DNA from: CAZTTG01 sp964615935
Lineage (GTDB): Bacteria > Planctomycetota > UBA1135 > GCA-002686595
Assembly: GCA_964615935.1 (NCBI GenBank)
Contig: CAZTTG010000153.1
Span: 1 to 9,659 of the forward strand
Length of the DNA: 9,659 bases
Direction of reading: 5' to 3'
This document shows positions 5,327 through 9,659 of the stretch, piece after piece. The position numbers and the translations under genes are program-made. Position 1 is the stretch's first letter, and each line of letters opens with the position of its first letter. A model generated the notes under the pieces. The model saw nothing but the letters and a program-made list of their open reading frames with translations. It searched no databases and was not told the DNA's origin.

Positions 5327-6724
5327 ATGACCACCGAGCTCCCCATCATCGAGCCCTTCCGGATCAAGAGCGTCGAGCCCATCCGCATGACCACCCGCGG
5401 CGAGCGGGAGGCCCTGGTCGAGGGGGCGCACGGCAACCTGTTCCTGCTGGCCGCCGACGACGTCCTGATCGACCTCCTGACCGACAGCGGCACGGGGGCG
5501 ATGAGCAGCGAGCAGTGGGCCGCCCTCATGCGCGGGGACGAGTCCTACGCCGGCTCGAAGAGCTACCAGCGCTTCGAGGCCGCGGTGCGCGAGGTCTTCG
5601 GCTTCCAGCAGGTGATCCCCACCCACCAAGGCCGCGCCGCCGAGCACCTCCTGTTCCAGACCCTGGTGAAGCCCGGCCTGGTGGTGCCCAACAACACCCA
5701 CTTCGACACCACCCGCGCCAACGTGGAGGCGGCCGGGGGGGAGGCCCTCGACCTGCCCTGCCCGGAGATCGCCGACACCGCCCGGCCCCACCCCTTCAAG
5801 GGTGACATGGACCTCGCCCGGCTGGAGGCCTTCCTGGCCGAGAACGCCGAGCGCGTGCCGCTGGTGATGGTCACGGCGACCAACAACGCCGGCGGAGGGC
5901 AGCCGGTGAGCCTGGCCAACCTGCGCGCGGTGCGGGAGCTGTGTGACCGGCACGGGCTGCCGCTCTACCTGGACGCCTGCCGCTTCGCCGAGAACGCCTG
6001 GCTGATCCGCCAGCGCGAGGAGGGCCGGGCCGGGCAGCCGGTGCGCGAGATCGCCCGCGAGATGTTCGCGCTGGCCGACGGCTGCAGCATGAGCGCCAAG
6101 AAGGACGGGCTGGCCAACATCGGCGGCTTCCTGGCGGTGCGCGACGCGGAGCTGGCCCTCGAGCTGCGCCAGCGCCTGGTGGTGACCGAGGGCTTCCCCA
6201 CCTACGGCGGCATGTCGGGCCGCAACCTGGAGGCGGTGGCCCAGGGGCTCTACGAGGTGGTGGACGAGGCCTACCTCGAGTACCGCCACGCCAGCATCCG
6301 CTACGTGTGCGAGCTCCTCAGCCAGCGCGGCGTGCCGGTGGTGCAGCCCGCCGGGGGCCACGCCATCTTCCTGGACGCCGCGCGCTTCCTGCCGCAGCTC
6401 GACTGGTCGCGGTACCCCGGCCAGGCGCTGGCCATCGAGCTCTACCTCGAGGGGGGGATCCGCTCGTGCGAGATCGGCAGCCTGATGCTGGGCCGCCGCG
6501 ACCCCCAGAGCGGCCGCGAGCTGCCGGCGTCCCAGGAGCTGGTGCGCCTGGCCATTCCGCGGCGCACCTACACCCAGAGCCACATGGACTACCTGGTGGA
6601 GATCGTCCACCGGGTATGGCTGCGCCGCGAGGGGGTCCGCGGGGTGGAGATCGAGCGGGCCCCCAAGGTGCTGCGGCACTTCAGCGCCCACTTCCGACGC
6701 TGCCCGGCGGGCGCCTCGGACTGA
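5327..6724 (+). CDS. tnaA: Tryptophanase (tryptophan indole-lyase)
   Basis: The 465-aa PLP enzyme belongs to the beta-eliminating lyases and should cleave L-tryptophan to indole, pyruvate and ammonium. PLP binds K259 in SAKKD. D216 and R219 in DACRFAENA contact the cofactor, Y74 in DESYAGS is the conserved active-site tyrosine, and R407 in RLAIPRR should bind the substrate carboxylate. The sister enzyme tyrosine phenol-lyase is excluded by three positions. D127 (FDTT) stands where that enzyme has Thr, I383 (CEIGS) where it has the phenol-binding Arg, and H451 (LRHF) where it has Phe. All three match tryptophanase. The ATG start has GAGGAG 4 nt upstream. The 110-bp gap and hairpin after dch suggest a separate or partly separate transcript. 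No TnaC-like leader peptide is visible. About 10 residues after LRHFSAHF are family-atypical. The protein is cytoplasmic. Confidence 0.93.
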   Translation: MTTELPIIEPFRIKSVEPIRMTTRGEREALVEGAHGNLFLLAADDVLIDLLTDSGTGAMSSEQWAALMRGDESYAGSKSYQRFEAAVREVFGFQQVIPTHQGRAAEHLLFQTLVKPGLVVPNNTHFDTTRANVEAAGGEALDLPCPEIADTARPHPFKGDMDLARLEAFLAENAERVPLVMVTATNNAGGGQPVSLANLRAVRELCDRHGLPLYLDACRFAENAWLIRQREEGRAGQPVREIAREMFALADGCSMSAKKDGLANIGGFLAVRDAELALELRQRLVVTEGFPTYGGMSGRNLEAVAQGLYEVVDEAYLEYRHASIRYVCELLSQRGVPVVQPAGGHAIFLDAARFLPQLDWSRYPGQALAIELYLEGGIRSCEIGSLMLGRRDPQSGRELPASQELVRLAIPRRTYTQSHMDYLVEIVHRVWLRREGVRGVEIERAPKVLRHFSAHFRRCPAGASD

Positions 6725-6734
6725 GTCGCGCGCC

Positions 6735-6750
6735 AGCCGGGCCGCCGGCT
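6735..6750 (+). terminator. Short hairpin between tnaA and the alkyltransferase-like gene
   Basis: AGCCGG (6735-6740) and CCGGCT (6745-6750) form a 6-bp stem with a 4-nt loop, 10 bp after the tnaA stop. No T-run follows. TATCAT at 6750-6755 could serve as a -10 box for the next gene, but no -35 is seen. Assignment as a weak terminator is tentative. Confidence 0.25.
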
Positions 6751-6775
6751 ATCATGTGCGCCCTGGAGCACCACC

Positions 6776-7258
6776 ATGGCCATACGATGGAAGTCCAAGA
6801 CGCCCTGGCGGGAGAAGCTGCGCCGCGGTGAGGCCAAGTTGGTCGACACCCCGCTCAAGTGGCAGAAGCGCTACGGCGAGGGAAAGATGCTGGTCCCCTG
6901 TCCCATGGACGTGGACCGGACCATCCGCCGCGTCCGCAAGGGCCGCCTGGCCACCCAGTCGCAGGTCCGCGACCGCCTGGCCCGGGACGCCGGAGCCGAC
7001 GCCACCTGCCCGCTGACCGCCGGCATCCTGCTGCGCATCGCCGCGGAGGCGGCCGAGGAGGACCGGGCCGACGGCAAGGCGCGGCTCACCCCCTGGTGGC
7101 GGATCGTCCGCGACGACGGCGGCCTCAATCCGAAGATGCCGGGAGGTGTCCGCGCCCAGGCGCGACACCTCCGCGACGAGGGTCACGTGATCTCGCCCGC
7201 GCGGGGGAAGAAGCCCCCGCGCGTGCGGGACCTCGAGGGCAAGCTGGCCCGGATCTGA
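6776..7258 (+). CDS. Alkyltransferase-like (ATL/MGMT family) DNA-binding protein
   Basis: The 160-aa product resembles small MGMT-family proteins. A helix-turn-helix region (about 56-92: KGRLATQSQVRDRL, then CPLTAGILLRIAAE) is followed by TPWWRIV (105-111) and GGLNPKMPGG (115-124). In O6-methylguanine-DNA methyltransferases the corresponding motif is PCHRV, with the alkyl-accepting cysteine. Here Trp107 replaces it, as in E. coli YbaZ (PWHRV) and other alkyltransferase-like proteins. These bind O6-alkylguanine without repairing it and hand the lesion to nucleotide excision repair. C42 and C78 lie elsewhere and are unlikely acceptors. Start is ATG with GGAG 7 nt upstream. An N-terminal basic extension (1-35) and a basic C-terminal tail (141-160) go beyond the core domain. 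The gene is 51 bp after tnaA and ends 9 bp from the convergent FG-GAP gene. No functional link with the aromatic operon is evident. Confidence 0.8.
   Translation: MAIRWKSKTPWREKLRRGEAKLVDTPLKWQKRYGEGKMLVPCPMDVDRTIRRVRKGRLATQSQVRDRLARDAGADATCPLTAGILLRIAAEAAEEDRADGKARLTPWWRIVRDDGGLNPKMPGGVRAQARHLRDEGHVISPARGKKPPRVRDLEGKLARI
7142..7172. repeat. Bulged inverted repeat inside the alkyltransferase-like gene
   Basis: GGAGGTGTC (7142-7150) and GACACCTCC (7164-7172) pair perfectly. Inside them GCGC (7152-7155) pairs with GCGC (7160-7163) past a single bulged C at 7151, closing on a 4-nt loop. The whole lies in coding sequence, so it may be chance or a 3'-end mRNA structure. Confidence 0.45.
7198..7223. 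repeat. 10-bp inverted repeat near the 3' end of the alkyltransferase-like gene
   Basis: CGCGCGGGGG (7198-7207) and CCCCCGCGCG (7214-7223) are perfect reverse complements around AAGAAG. The hairpin is within the last 20 codons and is not followed by T. It could protect or end the mRNA between the two convergent genes, but GC-rich coding chance is not excluded. Confidence 0.45.
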
Positions 7259-7267
7259 GGGGCCCAC

Positions 7268-8731
7268 CTACTGCAGGGTGAACTTGAGGGCGTCGCTGAG
7301 GGCGGCGTTGCCCACCCCGCCGGTATCGCGCATCCAGTACTGGGAGTAGACGTCGACCCCCGGGACCAGGTTGGGATCGGCGCCCGACGCGATCCAGGCG
7401 TTGAAGTAGAAGACGTAGCGGCCGGTGCAGCCGCTCGATCCGGACGAGAGCATGGGGGGGGTGCGCTTCAGCGGGGGGGCGCAGCACAAGGTGCCGCCGA
7501 AGTAGGGCAGGCTCCGGGCGGCGTAGCCGTAGAAGAGCTGCCCGGGCTTCTTGGCCGGAACGCCCCGGGCCTCGATGCGGAAGGTCGTGCCCGTCTGGCC
7601 GGGGGGACCACCGATCCAGGTCATGTACGGTACGCAGCCGCCCGTGGTCGTCTGGGACTGGCAGTAGACCATGATGTCGCCGCTCAGCCCCGAGTAGGCG
7701 TAGGCGCTGCCGGCGTTGTTGCCCGACACGTCGGAGTACGGCGCGCCGCAGATCCAGTCGTGGTAGCCATCCCGGTCGGCGTCGCCGGAGCATGCGACCG
7801 AGGCGCCGAACCAGTCGGCCTGCGGGGGACCCTGGACCTCGTACAGGACCTGGCTGTCCTCGCCGGAGACGACCTGAACCCGCTCGGACAGCTTCTCACC
7901 CACCAGGTAGTCGGGGAAGCCGTCGCCGTTGACGTCCCCCAGGCCGCTGAGCGCCGACCCCAGCCTGTCGCCGGTCGAGCCGAAGTGTCGGTACAGTCCG
8001 AAGCCGTCCACCCCCGAGTGGACCCAGAAACTCCCGCCGGAGGTGCCGTAGCGGTCGTCGCTCGGGAAGCCGATGAGGATGTCCGCCTTGCCATCGCCGT
8101 TGACGTCGTCGATCCCCGCCAGGGCATCGCCGAAGCCGGGGGGTGAGGAGCTCAGGGGCGAGGGGATGGTGTAGCGCAGGCTCCCGTTGGCGCCCGAGAA
8201 CAGCCGCACGTAGCCCTGGGCGCCGGTGGTGTAGTCGCCGATGGCGGCGACGAGGATGTCGGGCACGTGGTCCCCGGTGCAATCGCCCACCCCGGCCACG
8301 CGCTGGCCGAACAGGTCGTTGGGCGAGTCACCCTGGAAGGTGTGGATCGTCGCTCCGGTCTTCCCGGAGAAGACCTTGACGTAGCCGGCCTTGCCGAAGC
8401 CGTAGTCGGAGGGAGCTCCGACTACGACGTCGTCGTAGCCGTCACCGTTGACGTCGCCCACGCCGTCCACCGACCAGCCGAAGTAGTCGTCGTAGCCGGT
8501 GCTCTCCCAGGTGCGGAGCTTGGCTCCGGTCGCGCCGTCGTAGGCGTGGGCGCGGCCGACGTTGGCGATTCCGTCGGTGTACTCGGGCTCGCCGACGACG
8601 AAATCCTCGGCGCCGTTGAGGTTCACGTGCCCGGCGCCGGCGACCGTCAGTCCGAGCCGGTTGCCGGCCGCGCTGCCGTGGAAGGAATGCAGGGGATCCT
8701 GCGCCAGCGCGGCGCCACCCAGCAGAAGCAC
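7268..8731 (-). CDS. Secreted FG-GAP/integrin-alpha repeat protein
   Basis: With the GTG at 8731 the product is 487 aa. Six FG-GAP blades follow one another at about residues 15-360. Calcium-binding type loops are DVNGDGYDD (93-101), DVNGDGKAD (209-217), DVNGDGFPD (266-274) and DADRDGYHD (317-325); HVNLNGAED (35-43) and DCTGDHVPD (150-158) are degenerate. Such repeats build a beta-propeller at the cell surface or outside the cell. A separate C-terminal domain (about 357-487) begins at YCQSQ, contains GQLFYGY and GGTLCCAPPLKRTP, and ends QYWMRD...LSDALKFTLQ. I associate this domain with planctomycete-type exported proteins. Residues AAVLLLGGAALAQ look like the core of a signal peptide, but the start is uncertain. 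The GTG gives almost no charged n-region and has no ribosome site. The only other upstream start, an ATG at 8956, adds 75 Arg/Gly-rich residues unlike a signal. A frameshift is possible. Its ligand is unknown. Confidence 0.82.
   Translation of the reverse strand: MLLLGGAALAQDPLHSFHGSAAGNRLGLTVAGAGHVNLNGAEDFVVGEPEYTDGIANVGRAHAYDGATGAKLRTWESTGYDDYFGWSVDGVGDVNGDGYDDVVVGAPSDYGFGKAGYVKVFSGKTGATIHTFQGDSPNDLFGQRVAGVGDCTGDHVPDILVAAIGDYTTGAQGYVRLFSGANGSLRYTIPSPLSSSPPGFGDALAGIDDVNGDGKADILIGFPSDDRYGTSGGSFWVHSGVDGFGLYRHFGSTGDRLGSALSGLGDVNGDGFPDYLVGEKLSERVQVVSGEDSQVLYEVQGPPQADWFGASVACSGDADRDGYHDWICGAPYSDVSGNNAGSAYAYSGLSGDIMVYCQSQTTTGGCVPYMTWIGGPPGQTGTTFRIEARGVPAKKPGQLFYGYAARSLPYFGGTLCCAPPLKRTPPMLSSGSSGCTGRYVFYFNAWIASGADPNLVPGVDVYSQYWMRDTGGVGNAALSDALKFTLQ
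8401..8426. repeat. 11-bp inverted repeat inside the FG-GAP gene
   Basis: CGTAGTCGGAG (8401-8411) and CTCCGACTACG (8416-8426) are perfect reverse complements around GGAG. It overlaps codons for the GAPSDYGFG part of one propeller blade. Coding chance is the simplest explanation. Confidence 0.4.
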
Positions 8732-9002
8732 GGCGGCGGGCCAGATCGGGAGGGGATCGGCGCGCGTCGCGGGTCGGCACGTCCGGCCGGCGGACCGCGC
8801 TCTCGACGCAGCCGCACCGTCCCGGAGACGAGCTCGAAAGTCCAGCGCTTTCCGCGGGCTCCCCCGCCCCGGAGGGCCTGCCCCCGGGCCGGCCAGCCCT
8901 CCGCGAGCTCGGCGCCCATCCCCGCATCCGCTGGTGATCGCGTGCACCACGCCCATGGCCCCGGCGGCCGGTCACTCTCGGGCGGAGCTCCGCGACGACC
9001 GA
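8732..9002. other. Gene-free stretch between the FG-GAP and DUF151 genes
   Basis: These 271 bases hold no convincing gene. The FG-GAP reading frame stays open through most of it, up to the ATG at 8956, but the translation is Arg/Gly-rich and has no recognisable domain. GCGGAGCTCCGC (8981-8992) is a short palindrome after the DUF151 stop and could fold only weakly. No promoter was recognised. Confidence 0.4.
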
Positions 9003-9440
9003 CTAGGTGCCCGGCGCGCCGCCGTTCCCCCCGCCGCAGGCCTGCTCGAGGACCGACTCGGCCACGAACAGGGGCGCCCCCGCCCGCAGGGCGATGGCGA
9101 TGGCGTCGGAGGGCCGGGCGTCGATCTCGACCGGATCGCGGCCGTCGGCCTGGAGGACCAGGCGGGCGTAGAAGGTCCCTTCGCGCAGCTCGGTCACCTC
9201 GATGCGCTGGAGGTGGCCGCCCAGGTCCTCGATGATCGAGGTGGTGAGCTCGTGGGTCAGCGGGCGGCTGGCCTGGATGCGCTTGATCACTCGGTGGATC
9301 TCGAAGGCCTCGAAGGACCCGATGACGATCGGGAAGCCCCGCTCGCCGGCGAGCTCGACGAGGTAGATGAACTGCCGGTGGGAGTCGTCGCGGATGACGA
9401 TCCGTCCCAATCGCATCTCGATCATGTCGGTGGATCCCAT
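9003..9440 (-). CDS. DUF151 (bifunctional nuclease family) protein
   Basis: The 145-aa product is a DUF151/BFN-domain protein. Family stretches are FIYLVELAGERGFPIVIGSFEAFEIHR (24-50), with the FPIVIG core, then LTHELTTSIIEDLGGHLQRIEVTEL (61-85) and ARPSDAIAIALRAGAPLFVAESVLE (108-132). The PSDAIA motif is the most conserved part. Plant homologues have been described as nucleases, and the bacterial role is poorly defined. I chose the ATG at 9440 because AGGGGGG lies 7 nt upstream and the protein then starts just ahead of the conserved MRLGRIVI. Longer in-frame starts add low-complexity Pro/Ser residues. The last 10 residues (CGGGNGGAPG) are a flexible tail. It is presumably cytoplasmic and shows no clear link to its neighbours. 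Confidence 0.9.
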   Translation of the reverse strand: MGSTDMIEMRLGRIVIRDDSHRQFIYLVELAGERGFPIVIGSFEAFEIHRVIKRIQASRPLTHELTTSIIEDLGGHLQRIEVTELREGTFYARLVLQADGRDPVEIDARPSDAIAIALRAGAPLFVAESVLEQACGGGNGGAPGT

Positions 9441-9447
9441 GCCCGGT

Positions 9448-9454
9448 CCCCCCT
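9448..9454 (-). promoter_or_regulatory. Ribosome binding site for the DUF151 gene
   Basis: On the minus strand AGGGGGG lies 7 nt before the ATG at 9440. It favours this start over in-frame codons further upstream and over the internal Met at residue 6. Confidence 0.5.
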
Positions 9455-9594
9455 GGGGAGCCGAGGGGAGACTCGTCCATGGTCGGGGGGGACTCAAGGG
9501 AGAATGGGATGGAGTCTCTGCGCGAGGAGGGGGTGGGAGGGTCAGTGGGCCCCGGGTCTCCTGACGGGGGTAACGGGGGGGCCCCCGACCAGGA

Positions 9595-9659
9595 GGGGGG
9601 GGGGGGGGGCCGCCCCCCCCCCCCCCCGCCCCCCCCCCCCGCCCCCCGGCCCCCCCCCC
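9595..9659. other. Terminal poly-G/poly-C low-complexity tail, probably artefact
   Basis: Sixteen G in a row (9595-9610) are followed by C-runs of 15, 11, 6 and 10 broken only by single or paired G, to the end of the window. The G-run and first C-run could fold back on each other. No biological feature is recognised. Such an end is typical of poly-G read artefacts or a mis-assembled contig edge. The sequence from about 9500 on should be treated with caution. Confidence 0.75.

Noticed and set aside
5126..6691. Long minus-strand open frame across tnaA (521 codons)
   Set aside because: Antisense to an intact tryptophanase and without any recognisable motif.
5327..6724. Tyrosine phenol-lyase as the identity of the beta-eliminating lyase
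   Set aside because: It would have linked to aromatic degradation through phenol, but the phenol-binding Arg is Ile (383), and D127 and H451 are tryptophanase residues.
6776..7258. Active O6-methylguanine-DNA methyltransferase
   Set aside because: The acceptor cysteine position in PCHR is Trp107, so direct dealkylation is not expected.
7900..8460. Direct DNA repeats around GCCGTTGACGTC
   Set aside because: They encode the recurring DVNGDG loops of the FG-GAP propeller, so protein repeat structure explains them.
8267..9235. Plus-strand open frame across the FG-GAP and DUF151 genes
   Set aside because: It covers two supported genes on the other strand and becomes Arg/Pro-rich; no domain seen.
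1..9659. CRISPR arrays, tRNA or rRNA genes, insertion sequences, attachment sites
   Set aside because: No spaced direct repeats, clover-leaf segments, transposase or integrase motifs, or flanking terminal repeats were found on either strand.

Overview
The window is about 9.66 kb of very GC-rich bacterial DNA (roughly 70% G+C by eye, with strong G/C bias at third codon positions). Nine protein genes are supported. No tRNA, rRNA, CRISPR array, transposase or integrase was seen. The best lineage hint is the secreted FG-GAP protein at 7268-8731. Its C-terminal domain and dense DVNGDG repeats resemble surface proteins I associate with Planctomycetota and some neighbouring uncultured phyla. A DUF151 protein lies beside it. 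This is recall rather than a search result, so the assignment is tentative.

Left arm (58-1971, minus strand): an Rrf2/IscR-type regulator with a C-C-C-H iron-sulfur ligand set lies 27 bp upstream of a PLP decarboxylase of the animal GAD/CSAD type, probably as one operon. A 210-bp divergent region (1972-2181) separates it from the plus-strand genes. It holds two overlapping, oppositely facing promoter-like elements and a perfect 14-bp inverted repeat just ahead of the first plus-strand gene.

Centre (2182-5216, plus strand): a tight three-gene operon, had-oah-dch, each gene starting with GTG and preceded by a clear Shine-Dalgarno. These are the three enzymes that follow ring reduction in anaerobic benzoyl-CoA degradation. 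Dch hydrates cyclohexa-1,5-diene-1-carbonyl-CoA, Had oxidises the 6-hydroxy product with NAD+, and Oah/BamA hydrates and hydrolytically opens the ring to 3-hydroxypimelyl-CoA. The benzoyl-CoA reductase is not in the window. A GC-rich hairpin follows dch, then a tryptophanase (tnaA) at 5327-6724, identified against its tyrosine phenol-lyase sister by three diagnostic residues.

Right arm: a small alkyltransferase-like DNA-repair protein (6776-7258, plus) has Trp where O6-methylguanine methyltransferases have the catalytic Cys. It converges on the minus-strand FG-GAP gene, whose signal peptide seems to have lost its proper start codon. A DUF151 (bifunctional nuclease family) gene lies beyond at 9003-9440. 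The last ~65 bases are nearly pure G and C runs and are probably a sequencing or assembly artefact at a contig end.

Overall, the window looks like a redox-regulated aromatic and amino-acid catabolism locus in an anaerobic or facultative bacterium, next to unrelated housekeeping and surface genes. The combination of a BamA-type ring-opening operon with a possibly planctomycetal background is the most interesting point.
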